Shown: positions 1 through 12,007, numbered from the stretch's first letter. The stretch: DNA of 64,000 nt from Diphasiastrum complanatum (GCA_029204225.1 CM055105.1:17247353-17311352), one strand, 5' to 3'. A program made the numbers and translations. Notes: a model not told the origin generated them from the letters alone.

Positions 1-1536
1 CATTTGAGGACTGGTCTTGAGATTAGAAGGCAACTTAAAAATGCATATTGTCTTTGAAAAGAAGTGCCAATAGTTAGAGTAGACTCGTGTTATTCGGTCT
101 TCACAAAATTAATAATGCCCAAGGGGAAGTTTGAATATGCCCGTGAAAAATGCATAGGTGGGAAAGTCCAATTGGTGCCATTAAAATTTAGAGTCAACTG
201 CGAAAAGCTGCCACATGAGTGCCCTTGCTGCCACAACCTTCATAATTCAATGACCTTCACCCCTTGTGAACTCAGCTCTCTATAGATTGAGGCCACATTG
301 AATGTGTATATTGAGACTTAAGGTAAGGAAGGCGTGATCGGTTACAACTTAAGAATATGCTATGCATTGCGGTGAAGGACAAAAGTTTAAAATTTAGCAA
401 TAAAAAGCCAAAATATTTTATAAATATCGAAACCATGCCACCACATGGCATATGCACCCACTCCCATCAGTATTACAAGATATGCCCCATTTTCTGACCC
501 ATGCATAGATATTTAAGACATGCAAGTGCAAGATCTCGGAGTTATGGAGATGAATGCAATCTCAACGATGTGTCTACTATGAGTAATCCTTGTGTGTGAA
601 GATGCAAGGTGGATTTTTGAATAACACCAATATTGACTATTTTTCTCTAAGATCCAACCAATATCGTAAGTTCCTATAGGTAAGTCATATGGATCTTCTG
701 TCTTTTTCACTTTTTTATCGCTTTTTTTTTTCTCTTTCTTCTTTCTTTCTCTCTTGATAGTGGGTAATGCAGACGCACCAGTGCGTATGATATCTCGTGA
801 CAAATAGATCAAGATGATATCTCAAATCTATCCTGACAGCTAGACCATTGGCTCAGTGAGATAGATTCAATACTTCTGTTTGCTCTATAGATATAGTCAG
901 ATCTAAAGTCCTCCTTCACTTGGGTCTTCATATACATAATCCCAGTTTCACTCCCCACCCCACTTGTTATTCTTTACCCAATCTTTCCTCTCAAACCTGT
1001 CCCATCATGCTCCTAGTCAATCATACATATGCCCATATAACAATGGGTAATGCCCATTTTCTATTAGAGCTTATGCATAATGTAGGGACATGGATGCAAT
1101 TTGTTCAGGTTTATAATGGATAGTTCAAGCACACCATGTCTATATGATAAGTCAGAGGTGGTGAGTGTAATTTTCTAATGGAGTCATTTTTTATCTCTGC
1201 ACATCAACATGAGTTAGCGCATCCAACACAGTTCATATAAAAGGAGTAACATTTTGTTTTTTAATATCTAGAACAAAGAGAAAGTCACCCAACAACAAAG
1301 TTAATAGAATAAAGAAATGAACAAATAAAATTTAGACATAGACTTTCTACTGTCCCTTACCCCCTAGGTGATATCAAAGGTAAGGGTGGGTCTTTTGATG
1401 TCAACATCTACCCAGTATCAATCTTATTATCTGGATATTCATTCTGAACCTCAATTCTATGTTCTAAATCAATATCTATCGCTCTGTTCCTTTCTGACAT
1501 GTCTGGCCATTCGTATGTAGAATTTGTGGTAAAAAG
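1..1536. other. No gene recognised
   Basis: AT-rich sequence with only short open frames that have no recognisable motif and no consistent coding signal. It lies downstream (in minus orientation) of the gag remnant. A purine-rich minus-strand tract near 1355-1375 could be a decayed polypurine tract, but no LTR boundary can be fixed. I see no pol domain here, so the neighbouring gag has no visible pol partner. Confidence 0.5.
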
Positions 1537-3901
1537 TTATGGTTCATAACCCATCATCATACTCTCTCCATGTTCAGGTTCTTTGTCACAGATATAGTTG
1601 GATAACTCATGATCCCAAATAAATGTGTTAGAGTCTACTGTCTCATGGTCATCAGTCTTGGTTCCCCAAGGTTCGAACAAGTTTTGGATATCAAACGAGA
1701 CTTGATCAAATACGTCAGATACAGGAGATTCATGCTTCTTTTCATTTTCCTGTTGTAAGGAGTTTAGGGATCTTGATATAGGGGGTTTATCTGCAGGGGC
1801 TGACCATACTAATTCCTCTACTTCTTCCCACTCCAAGTCACTATCATTGTTTGCATCTAAGGATATGGATCGATTTGGTTGATCATTGTATTTTGAAGGT
1901 ACTACCTCCTCAGACTTAATGGTCTTACTAGGACTCACCTACCGGACACTCTTTTTCATCCACTCTTTCCTAGGGGGGTTTGCTCGTAACTTACTTCGGG
2001 TTATCGTCAGTGCTCTCGCCCTAGCCTCTATGGGGTATGAGTGTTCTTAGTGGGTGTGTTGGGGGTCTCTTGTCACTAGCTTTGACTGTCCGATCATTTT
2101 CAGTCCATATGCTTACACTTTCACAGCTATGGTTTATATTATTGACTAGCGCACTTTCCACTTCATCCCCTTGTATCTGATGCCATCCCTCTACTTGACT
2201 TTTTCCTCCATAAAACATCTCAGTGTGAATCGACATTCTATCTCCCTCATCATATTCTATCTTAGGTAACTCCAAGGGTGTATCCATCTCAGTATTTTTG
2301 AATCCCGCATCATAAACATCTTCATCCCTATGGTATGGTTCCTCTTGTGTTCTACAAGGGCTGCTACAATTTCTGGCCATTTTTTTTTTGGATATGATAG
2401 TTGGGCATACATTATCTCTCTCAGATGCGTAGGATGGTCTCAATTTTAATGGTTGGGGCATATGTTGTAATCCCACCATATTTGGCAGCTCATGTGTGAG
2501 TGTGGAAGAATCCTCATCCAGGTTGATCGCTCTTACTATTTGGTTGATGTTTTGGCACTCGAATGTGGCACGATTAGCGTCCTCTACAATTAGTGCTCTA
2601 GATAGCGCTTCCTCAAAAGATGAAACTCCTAATTGGCGTACCACTATTTGCTGTAATCCTCTAAGAAATAAAGTCATCACTAATTCAAGTGGTATATTAA
2701 CTGCTAGACCAAGATTTAACTGTCGGACCAATTCTTTTAGCCTTCTTACGTATAAGCGTATGGTCTCGTTCGACTCTTGTTGTATTGTATTCAAGGTAAA
2801 CATCAGATTCTTAACATCATATGCGGGTCTAAATTCCTCTAAAAATACCTGATATAGCTCATCCAGTGTATTGATTGAATTTATGGGCAAATTATAGTAC
2901 CATCTTTTGGCTTCTCCTCTAAGAGTTGTGGAGAACAACAACATTATGTGCACTGGATCTATGATTCTACTAACAGCCATTAGTGTGTTGAACTCTTCAA
3001 TATGCCTATGGGCATCTTCATCAGTGTTTCCATGGAACTACGATAGGGAAGCTACTATTCTTGGTATCTTTCTGATATCACCAAGGACAACTATTGGCAA
3101 ATTCGCTCTTCTCGGTACCGGTGTTACAAGTGTAAGGCTAGGTGTCTGTATAGTTGGTTGAGTCTGAGGCAAGTCTAAAATTTTTTTTTCGATATTTTCA
3201 GCATCCTGATTCATAATGTTTGGGTCTAAACTTGATTTGATCTCACTGGCTGACATATTCTCCCATTCGGACACTATCTCATCATCTGCGATCTCTCCCT
3301 CATTCTCTTCTCCATCACAACCCGCCTCATTTGGATCTAGTTCTATTTCATTCAACAGACATGGTTTCCCACTCAGATTTATCGTTATGAGTGTCGACTG
3401 GAGTAGGAATCTCATTTTTATTGTCATACAAGGAATCTCCTATATCTATTGTTTGTTGGATGTCATCTGTGTATGTCTCCAATTCTTGTAATGAAAGCGC
3501 TATTGCTAGTTTCAGATCAGCTGCATCATCTTCTTGATCTTCAATAAGGATTGGCATTGTGAGTTCATGTGGTAGACTTTCCTGTGTTTCACCTATTATT
3601 GATGTCGCATTGTCATCTATATCTAGACTAAAACCAACGTATGATATGCTCGTATTTGCAATGACATCTCCATGACGAGTTTAAGTTCCAAGTATGAAAA
3701 TCCTTCTAGATCCACTTGTGGTTCTTCAGCTAGCTGTGACTCTAGTTGTGGCTTGATCAAAGGCTCTTCTATTATGATGTGTTTGTCTTCAGAATTAGCT
3801 TCCTCTATATCTAACTCTCCTGGCATAGGATCCTCTCTTGCAATCTCAAAGTTCTCTAAGAATGCATCTATGGTTTTAGTAATTTCTTGTTCTGTCATCA
3901 C
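1537..3901 (-). pseudogene. Ty3/gypsy-type gag remnant (retrotransposon gag domain)
   Basis: Gag forms the nucleocapsid shell of LTR retrotransposon particles in the cytoplasm. The core lies at about 2021-3060: an FHGN..ED..HIEEF block, then LRGEAKRWYYNLP, then a long helical stretch with ETIRLYVRRLKELVRQL, the usual order of the plant Ty3 retrotransposon gag domain. Upstream (2990-3901) and downstream (1537-1938) segments are acidic and low in complexity. The frame is broken by stops and frameshifts near 1940-2020, 2990-3040 and between 3430 and 3620. No CCHC zinc knuckle and no protease or RT follows. It could be a truncated element or a gag-only non-autonomous element. Confidence 0.75.
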
Positions 3902-4563
3902 CTCATGGGTATCTATATGCCCCTTAGGCTCACAGAGAGTCTCTTGACAATCAAGTTCTAGAGGGGTATTTCATCATCTTTTCCAAGCAGATTAACAGAG
4001 GTCCCAAATCATCTCCAGATGTAGGTATTTTCTCTTTAGACGTATCTATGGTCAAAAGTCCACAAAAGAGCTTTTCGACTCACGGGAAGTGTTTCATTAT
4101 TGTCAGATAATCATTCTCCATTACCTAGTACACTATTTTTCTATCAATTCCTCTTGAGCAATGGGTATCACAAGAGCTTCCACAATCCAACTAGGAGTTC
4201 TATCATCTTTAGGTATGAGGCCTTCATCAGTCCGACAAAGTGTGCCTATGGTATTCTGGGTCGTAATTAATTTGAGGTCTCAGCATATCGAAGGGTGTAG
4301 AATGAAGGATCGCTTAAGTATGTGGCTCTATGCTATTCCATTAGTGGGATTAGCACACATCACTATGTGATGCTAACCACGTCAATCTATCTTTCGAAAC
4401 AGTGTATGAAACTTGCACTAAAATGCTAGTTGTGCGGCCTAAACCACAAAACCAATGTTCGCGTCTGATGGGATAGACAACATAACCAATTAACTAGCAA
4501 AGTTTTAACACATAAACTTTTATAGTCCAAGAAATGATTTTGCAATCATGGTAGACGCACCAA
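3902..4563. other. Leader-like sequence between gag remnant and LTR
   Basis: There is no convincing coding frame. In minus orientation this follows the LTR at 4564-5429 and precedes the gag remnant, so it may be a retroelement leader. The minus strand starts TTGGTGCGTCTACC directly after the LTR end. That resembles the position of a primer-binding site, but I cannot match it to a tRNA with confidence. A related string, TGGTGCGTCTGC, occurs near 767-780 on the same strand. Confidence 0.35.
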
Positions 4564-5429
4564 TGTTTGGGCATATTTTGGCTACCAGCCAAAATGCCTT
4601 AACGAGAGAAGGACCCACACTGTCCTTATGCGAGTGATCAGAGTCTAACCTGACAAAATTTCCAGGTTTCACACATGTGGGGAATGTCCACAAGTATGAT
4701 GGATCTAATTAAGCTTTGTGATTAGCACAGTAACCTGACTCTAGATTGATTAGCAAGATCTAGTTCAGAAGAAATGGCTTAACCACAATCTAGCATGCTA
4801 AGCAATTGAATATGATAGCAATGAATCAATAATGAGCAAAAGTACAAGATATCAGTGTATAAGCATTAGCTTCAACATGAGTTAGAGAGAGAAAAGTAGA
4901 GAGATAACAAGCAAAATAGTTTAGATCCAAAATGACATGAGATAGCTACAAAACTTTGGTTCTTCATCATTGATTGTGAGGAGAGCTACACATATTTATG
5001 GAGTTGAGGTAGCTCGAGGTAGAACCACATCCATCCATTACAAAATGACATCTAGAGTCTACGTGACATTTGTCACTTTCCATGCATGAAATTCTACCAA
5101 CTTTTTACAAATGTACTAGTTCTAACTAGAAATGTCCAAATCATCATGCATGTGTCCATTACACTTTGTGCATGCCTTGCATGTCACTATGGATCACTTA
5201 CAATTAATGCATGTGAATTGACACGAGTTTCTACAAGCATGACTTTGCTAATTCTATGTCTACAAACTATGTGCAAGTTGTATTCATCAATCTAGATATT
5301 ACATAACCATGTAGCTCGAGTTCTATGTAGGCCAAACTTGGCATTTTGCATTAATGAGCTACATACTTGCATGGTACAACATTTGTAGCAAGCCAAGAAA
5401 TCAATATGGATTGTTTTTCAATTTTAACA
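4564..5429 (-). repeat. LTR, 866 bp, 3' LTR of the copia element
   Basis: In minus orientation the block starts TGTTAAAATTG and ends GCCCAAACA, giving the TGTT...AACA ends typical of LTRs. It follows the RNase H stop and a purine-rich tract on the minus strand (TTAGGAGGAG, plus 5430-5439) that fits a polypurine tract. A TATA-like CCATAAATATG lies near 4990-5003 on the minus strand. No second copy of this LTR is in the window, so boundaries rest on terminal dinucleotides and the PPT. It could also have served the gag element beside it. Confidence 0.7.
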
Positions 5430-5446
5430 CTCCTCCTAAAAATAAT

Positions 5447-8244
5447 CTATATTGATTTGAACATGGATCTTGGTATAACTCCAAGATTGGCTCTATGCTT
5501 TGTGAAGGAACTTTTGCTCAAAGGTTTGGTGAGCATATTAGCAATACAAGATGATGTGTCAATGTGCTCCAATTTGATTTCACCTCCAATGAGCTTCTCT
5601 CTCACGAAGTGATGTGCAACTTCAATATGTTTGCTCCTTGCATGGAATATTGGGTTGTTGGCAAGGGCTTGGGCTGAAATGTTGTCACACATGATCACAG
5701 GTAGATCCTCTTCCATGATTATCTTTAGCTCCACTAGTAACCTCTTGATCCAAAGCACTTCCTTTGTTGTTGTAGTGAGTGTCTTGTACTTAGCTTCACA
5801 TGATGAGAGTGATACAGTATCTTGCTTTTTGGAAAGCCAAGATATCAAGTTTCCTCCAATATATATGACATAAGCACTTGTAGATTTTCGATCTGCTCTA
5901 TCACTTGCAAAATCCGAGTCAGAATAACCAATAATAGAAAGATCTTCACTTTTATACAATTAACCAAAATCAAAAGTTGAAGATATATATCTGATCACTC
6001 TCTTGGCCATTTTCCAATGACAAATAGAAGGATTTTGCATAGCCTGGCTCAACTTATGAACACTAAAGCTTATGTCAGGTCTAGTTATTGTGAGCCAAAT
6101 TAAGGAGCCTATAAGACTTCTAAAAAGTGTGATGTCCACGAAGGATCTTTCATCACCTTTGTTAGAGTCCTTTACATTTTGCTCCATAGGTGTTTCTATA
6201 CTCTTACAATTCAACATATTGAACTTCTTTAACATTGAAAGAGCATACTTGGATTGACATACAAAAGCTTTATCTTTAAGAAAGTCAATTTCTAATCCTA
6301 AAATATAGTGAATTTTTCCAAGATCTTGCATCTTGAACTCTTTTCCAAGTGCAATCTTGGTTTCCTCAACTAACTTGATGCAACTTCCTGTCAGAATGAT
6401 ATCATCAACATAAATAAGAAGGATGACAATATTTATCAAAAAACTTGACATATAAGGAAGGATCATAGTTACTAAGATAAAATCCTAGTGACTCAAGAAA
6501 GGTGTTAAGTCGAGACTACCATGACCTTGGAGCTTGCTTCAATCCATATAAACTTTTGAAGAGCAAGCAAACTTTTTCTTTTGTCATGGATGAACCCAAT
6601 AGTCTGATCCATATAAATCTCTTCTTCTAGATACCCATTTAGAAATGCATTAGAGACATCTAGTTGAAGAACTTGCCAATTGAAAAAACAAGCAAGAGAA
6701 ATTATGATTCTAATTGATACCATCTTTGCAATTGGAGCAAAAATCTCCTCATAATCAAGTCCATACACTTGAGCAAAACCTTTAGCACAAAGCCTAGCCT
6801 TGTACTTGTTGATTGTGCCATCTTGATTATACTTGATTCAAAAAACCCACTTGCAACCAATGGTGTGCTTGTTGGATGGAAGATCCACAAGCTCCCATGT
6901 CTTATTGGCCATCAAAGCATCATATTCCTCCTTCATGGCGAGGTACCATTCCTTCGAGCTGAGAGCATCATATACATCCTTTGGCTCCTCATAAGAAATA
7001 GAATAAGCACAATTAGTGGAGTTGATTTCCACTTGCTTGCCTCTATCTTCATAGGTAAGCCTTCTAGGCTCGGATCTTTCTCTTTGAGATCTCCTTGGTG
7101 AAAAGATTCAAGGTGACTCCTCCTCAATTCTCGGCCCCGTCTCTCCATGATAGTCTTCAAGAGTGATGATTGGAGTATCTTTGTGAGAATCTTTGAACTC
7201 GGCCTCCTCAAGAATGTATTTTTGATCTTCATGGAATATAACATCTCTACTCTCAATCATAGTTGAGGTAGAGGGAACATAGATTCTGTAAGCTTTCTTG
7301 TTGGATGCATATCCAACCATGATTCCTTAAATAGAATCAGGATCATCTCTTCTCTTTGTTTCCAAGGGCACATTAACAAAGCAAGCACAACCAAAAACTC
7401 TAAGGTGATCTACCTTAGGTTTCTTCTTAAACAAGACTTCAAAAGGTGATTTTTTAGCAAGTGCATTGTAAGGTAATCTATTGCACAAATAGTTTGCACA
7501 ATTCATAGCTTCACCCCAATATTCAATAGGCAAAGAAGCTGCTACTCAAATTGCTTTAGCACATTTACATAAAAATCTGTTTTTCCTCTCAGCTACTCCA
7601 TTTTGAGATGGAGGATAAGCACAAGAAAACTCTCTCTTTATTCCTTCACCTTCACAATAATCATGAAACTTGTTGGAGATGTATTCACCTCCTCCATCAC
7701 ATCTTAAAGATTTAACTTTGAAAGAAAATTGTTTCTCAACATAAGCTTTGAAGATTAGGAAGTGATAAAAAACCATAGCCTTTGAAGAAAGTAGATACAA
7801 CCAAGTATATCTAGTAAAGTCATCAATAGAGGTGACAAAACGTGTTGCACCACCAATACTTTTAGAAGAGGAAAAATGTACATCTGAGTGTATAAGCTCC
7901 AAAGGATGAGTAGTCTTTATAAAAGACTTTTGATATGGCTTTCTGTGTGACTTTGCAATGGCACAAGCCTCACAAGGCTTGAAATCTTTAGAAAGAGATT
8001 TTGGAAGACCAATAGCCTTCACTTTCTTGACCATAGAAGACATAGATTTAAAGTTAGGATGACCCAACCTTCTATGCCACAGTTCCTCCTTAGATAACAA
8101 AGCAACTTCACAAAGGTTTGCATTCTCATAAGAATTCAACTTAAAAATTCCACCACATCTAGATCCATAAGCAAGGATTTCATCATTTTTCTTGATAAAA
8201 CAAGTATTGGAGTTGAACTTAACATCACAACCATTATCAAGCAA
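5447..8244 (-). pseudogene. Ty1/copia pol (integrase, RT, RNase H), inactivated
   Basis: This is the polyprotein region for integration and reverse transcription. In minus order: GAG-pre-integrase motif (LWHRRLGHPNFKSM) and CEACAIAKSHRKP; integrase core with HSDVHF, DDFTRYTWLYLL and NGVAERKNR (7546-8244); then WGEAMNCANYLCNRLP and VFGCACFV (7327-7533); RT start GCKWVF and LDVSNAFLNGYLEEEIYM (6505-7032); RT active site LLIYVDD and LGLEI (5960-6466); and RNase H with GYSDSDFASD..RKST and HARSKHIEVAHHFVRE (5447-5959). In-frame stops lie at 7546, 7327, 7108, 6838 and 5960, with a frameshift near 6470-6505. Gag, protease and the 5' LTR are absent, cut off at about 8245. Confidence 0.93.
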
Positions 8245-8257
8245 AATTTGAGATAGG

Positions 8258-8330
8258 AGTACTTCGATTGAGATCTGAGACAGGGCTTCTGTCGAGATTT
8301 TACAGAGGCTCTGATCGAGATGGAAGGTGA
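8258..8330. repeat. Three degenerate 24-bp minisatellite units
   Basis: About three units of the form CTTCNNTCGAGATCTGANACAGG sit exactly where the copia pol breaks off. They resemble the longer array at 9057-9400, so the segment between may be an insertion or expansion within one former array. Confidence 0.6.
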
Positions 8331-9056
8331 AAGCGTCGGTTGAGAAGGGATTGGAAGATGTGTGTGGAGCGAGGTATGTTGTGGGAGGAAAGGGTTGTGA
8401 AAGAATGGGGTTGGGAAAAGAAAGATGGAAGGTAAATTGTGTGAAAGTGGAGGTGTGTTTGCAGGGACGGAGTGGAAGATGTGTGGAAAGCGAAGTATGT
8501 CGTGGAATGAAGGATGATGATGGAATGTGGTTGGGTAAGAAGATGGAAGGTATAAGTTCGAAAAGCGGGAAAGGTGGAGATGTTGGGCAAGGATGGATAT
8601 CTGTGGAAATGGTATGGAAGTGGGAAATGAACTGGAGGGAAACAACAAGTTTTGTGATGTTGATGATATTATATTCAATAGTGTAACGGGAGCGTGATCA
8701 ATGCTTGCGTGACACTACCCCTCAGCATGCAAAAAATTGCAAAATGATGTGTTTTCTGCCGGCGATATTAGGTTTGGAGATGTTTGGTGATGGCGCACTC
8801 AATGGTAAGCGAACGATGATGATGGATAGTCGGTGGAGGTGGTGTGGAAACGATGACAAATGCAAGGAACAACAGAGCGCCAGGATCGTGCACAGGAGCA
8901 AGAAGATCGCCAGCAGATCGTCACAAGGAACGCCAATATTCGCACTTCGTTGAGGTGCGAATGGCGTCGGGGTGATGGCATTTATGGACGTCGTCGTTTG
9001 GTTTCGAACGAGATGGGACGTGCCGGTTTGTTGAATTTTGAATTTGGAATCGCCGG
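8331..9056. repeat. Purine-rich spacer with a ~121-bp imperfect tandem duplication
   Basis: The plus strand is G/A-rich. A segment beginning TTGGAAGATGTGTGTGG at 8351 recurs at about 8472 (GTGGAAGATGTGTGG), followed in both copies by a TATGT.GTGG block and later GATGGAAGGTA, an imperfect duplication of about 121 bp. Open frames here are shadows of the biased composition. No gene is recognised. Confidence 0.55.
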
Positions 9057-9400
9057 TCAAGATTTGAGTGAGTCGCTCCGGTCAAGATCTGATAGATGGC
9101 TCCAGTCGAGATTTGAGACAAAGTGCTTCAGTCGAGATCTGATAGAGTGCTTCGGTCGAGATCTGATAGAGTGATTCGGTCGAGATCTGATAGAGTGCTC
9201 CGGTCGAGATCTGATAGAGTGCTCTAGTCGAGATCTGATAGGAGTCTTTCGGTCGAGATTTGACAGGAGTGCTTCGGTCGAGACTGGTCGTAACGTTCCG
9301 ATTGAGATTTGATAGAACCCGTCGGTTGAGATTTGACAGAAACTCATCGGTTGAGATCTGACAGAAACCCATCGGTTGAGATCTGACAAAAACCCAGTAT
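9057..9400. repeat. 24-bp minisatellite, about 14 units
   Basis: The consensus is roughly CGGTCGAGATCTGATAGAGTGCTT, tandem and head-to-tail, with T/C drift at its right end (CGGTTGAGATCTGACAGAAACC). Because 24 is a multiple of three, all frames stay open and translate to 8-residue repeats such as ALYQISTE. That is a consequence of the period, not evidence of a gene. Confidence 0.85.
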
Positions 9401-9784
9401 GGAAGAATGGAGCTGTGTGATGCAAGTGAAAAACTTCAGGGAGAAAATATGACAGTGGCTCAGTTTAGAAGTTCTTATGGGTAAGGTGTATCTCAATGAA
9501 TGATTGTATGCTTAATTGGGAATAGTGAGATATCATACAGACATTAATGAGATGGCCCTAAAGTGTGATAAATTTTTTCATAGGGTGTAGTCTTGCAGTT
9601 GTTGACCTAGAACATGCATTACAAAAATAGATATGTATAGAAAAAAGAAAAATGCATAGAAAGTAGATAAGTATAGGTATGAATTATAAACAAGAAAAGA
9701 GTACAAAAATAGGCATGCAAAAAGAGAATACAAGGAAGAACATAAGAAAGTAAAAAATATAAAATATATACTAGGAAAAAAGTG
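9401..9784. other. AT-rich stretch, no gene seen
   Basis: A/G-rich low-complexity sequence with no recognisable domain. In minus orientation it lies directly downstream of the Ty3 integrase tail, so it may be decayed 3' element sequence. No LTR boundary can be named. Confidence 0.4.
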
Positions 9785-10330
9785 TTAAATTGGGTCAACA
9801 AAAGACAACTCCTCATAATACTGCCATAGATGACCACCGTTGACGACAATGTCTAGGAGTATTCTGTCAAGTGTTTGTAGTTGAACTGCACCATTAGGAA
9901 AGATTTTATTGATAACATACGGTCCCTCACTTTGGAATTTCAATTTGCCTGGGTGCTTTTTTATGTATAAAGAAGCACCTGGTCACCTAAGTGTAGATCT
10001 TTATTGCGTAAGTGACGGTCATGCCAGGCCTTTTGGCATCGTTTGTTAACCAATTGTGCATGGTAAGATATGAGTCTTGTCTCGCATAACTGGGCTAACA
10101 TAAATAGTCTGGTCTTGACTTAATTGTAGCTTTTTCACAAAGTTCTGTAGAAAAAGCTTTCATGACTCTTAACGAAGGTACTAAGAATTCTACAGGCATT
10201 ACCGCCTCTTGACCGTACGATAAGTGGAAAGGAGTAACCCACCCAGTGGCTTTCTTCGGGGTGATGCGGTAGGCCCAGATAGCTGCTCAAAATTTGTCTA
10301 CTATTACAATGCTCACCTAATTTTCATCCA
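9785..10330 (-). pseudogene. Ty3/gypsy integrase C-terminal fragment
   Basis: Reading the minus strand from about 10,330, one sees the end of the integrase catalytic domain ([14 protein letters not shown], then [19 protein letters not shown]). After a stop and frame change come KAWHDRHLRNKDLHLGD and a KLKFQSEGPYVI segment (GPY of the GPF/Y module), ending at a stop at 9785. That is the usual order of the last ~170 residues of plant Ty3 pol. It is degenerate, with no LTR visible on either side. Confidence 0.85.
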
Positions 10331-10616
10331 TCAAATTTTTCTTGCACAACTTATAAGATAGCTTCCAGTAACAATTTCATATTGAGATTATCACCAATCA
10401 CCTATTGGCTACAAATAAAGTAGCACCATCCTCCCGCCCCTACTCAAAGATCCCTACTCATAGATCATATTTGACATTGCATGTAAAAATGTCTTGATTT
10501 TTAAGAGGTGCCAGAACAACAAGACTGCATGAACACAACTGCTTTAGCTTTTCACGGATGCTTTGGTTGTTGAATCGATCAACTCCTCTCTCACGATCAT
10601 CCATTTCTCTCCAAGA

Positions 10617-10620
<4 letters not shown>

Positions 10621-10697
<77 letters not shown>
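10621..10697. repeat. (TC)n microsatellite
   Basis: About 77 bp of uninterrupted TC dinucleotides. The long Ser-Leu or Arg-Glu open frames across it are artefacts of the repeat. Confidence 0.99.
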
Positions 10698-10700
<3 letters not shown>

Positions 10701-10769
10701 TGAAGAAAAGCAAGATCCAAAAGCAAGAAGACAGGCAAGAAGGCACATGCAAATTCTACCTGTAAAGGT

Positions 10770-11470
10770 AATAAAAGATCAAGCAGCGATGGAGTGCTTT
10801 CTCTAGAAATAAATGATTGTGTGCATACGTTTGTAGTAAATGATAAAAAACATGCACAAATAGCTGGGATTCATGCAGAATTGTAGCATTTGTTTAAGCA
10901 GATGAAGGAAGAGTATGTACCAAACACTGGTTATGCATTGCATGCCATTGAGAAAGAGAGCATAGAGCACTCAATGTGCTATCACTCAATGTGCTATCAA
11001 AAACACTGTGAACAAGCAATTGTTTCTTGAACAAGTGCGGGTCTACAATGATTGCCACACTACCACCACGTTCATTTCAAAAGCTACTGGTAGATCAACG
11101 ATGGAGAGCTCTATCAAGCAACGATGGAGGCTAATGAAGGGGGTGTGTAGGAGGAGATAGATATAGACAATTTCTTGAATAAGTGCGGGTTTGCAGTGAT
11201 TGCCACACTGCCACTAAGTTGATTTCAAAAGTTACTTGCAAATCAGCGATAGAGTGCTCTATCAAGCAGCGATGGAGGCTGATGAAGGGGGTGCGCTGGA
11301 GATAGATAAATGATTGTGTGCATACCTTTGTAGTAAATGAAGAACACTCACAAATAGCTAGGATTCATGCATAATTGTTGCATTTGTTTAAGCATATGAA
11401 GGCAGAGTATGTACCAAACACTGGTTATGCATTGCATGCCATTGAGGAAGAGAGCAGAAAGCACTCATTG
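10770..11470 (+). pseudogene. Tandem decayed copies of the E+/DYW region of a PPR protein
   Basis: Two partial copies precede the better preserved DYW end at 11,475. Copy 1 (about 10,795-11,150) reads NDCVHTFVVNDKKH.QIA.IHAEL then a stop, and continues FKQMKEEYVPNTGYALHAIE and VYNDCH. Copy 2 (about 11,170-11,470) repeats a VCSDCH-like segment, then the same VHTF..VNEEH and KQMK blocks. Both share non-coding junction sequence (ACGATGGAGGCT.ATGAAGGGGGTG). All have stops and frameshifts and none has PPR repeats upstream. DYW proteins normally perform C-to-U RNA editing in organelles; these fragments cannot. Confidence 0.75.
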
Positions 11471-11474
11471 TGCC

Positions 11475-11720
11475 ATTGAGGAAGAGAGCAAAGAGCACTC
11501 ACTGTGCTATCACAACGAGAACTTAGCCATCGATTTTGGAATTATTAGCACACCACAGGGTTATCCTGTACAAATTTGGAAAAATCTACGGGTCTGCAAT
11601 GATTGCCACACTCCCACCAAGTTCATCTCAAAAGTTACTGGCATATCTATTGCCATGAGAGATGCTAGCTGCTTCCACCACTTTCAAAATGGTCTGTGTT
11701 CTTGCAAGGACTATTGGTGA
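11475..11720 (+). pseudogene. DYW deaminase domain C-terminus of a PPR protein, fragment
   Basis: About 80 residues stay in frame and end KDYW followed by TGA at 11,718. The zinc-ligand and signature residues are kept: H-N-E in CYHNENLA (normally HSE), the CxxCH in NLRVCNDCH, and HHFQNGLCSCKDYW at the tip. DYW domains are cytidine deaminases of mitochondrial and plastid RNA-editing PPR proteins, usually at the end of a 500-900 residue protein. Here only the last part is present. A 34-bp tandem duplication (11,438-11,471 repeated at 11,472-11,505) shifts the frame from the upstream KQMK..VPNTGYALH block. There is no start codon in context, so I read it as a pseudogene end. Confidence 0.85.
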
Positions 11721-11934
11721 CAACTATTGTCAAGCAATGCCATTTGTTGCCTATATCATATCCTTTTTGTCTATATGCACACCCTCAAAGGTGGTGGGAT
11801 TTTCTTTACTTCAATTTTTTTCCAGAAGAAGGAAGCAACACTTGCCCAGGTTCCAACTTAAACATTTGAGCTCCTGCTGTGGTCGAAGGGAGGCCTGTTT
11901 CCAGTTCATCCAAAAAACAAAAGTGCCGCCGGCC

Positions 11935-11936
<2 letters not shown>
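11721..11936. other. No gene seen
   Basis: Possible former 3' flank of the DYW fragment. No motif recognised. Confidence 0.4.

Positions 11937-12007
<71 letters not shown>
11937..12007. repeat. Compound (CT)n(AT)n microsatellite
   Basis: About 48 bp of CT followed directly by about 23 bp of AT. Confidence 0.99.

Noticed and set aside
8705-9060. Overlapping open frames on both strands as a gene
   Set aside because: No recognised motif, frames overlap on opposite strands, and the segment is embedded in repeats.
9057-9400. Regular 24-bp repeats resembling a CRISPR array
   Set aside because: Units are directly adjacent with no unique spacers, drift gradually, and lie in plant nuclear DNA; it is a minisatellite.
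10458-10806. Ser-Leu and Arg-Glu repeat proteins
   Set aside because: They are translations of CT/GA microsatellites in every frame. The same applies at 33.4, 35.7, 36.1 and 56.6 kb.
11409-11474. ATG at 11,409 as the start of a short DYW protein
   Set aside because: The residues from this ATG are out of frame with the real E+ motif because of the 34-bp duplication; there is no PPR tract upstream.
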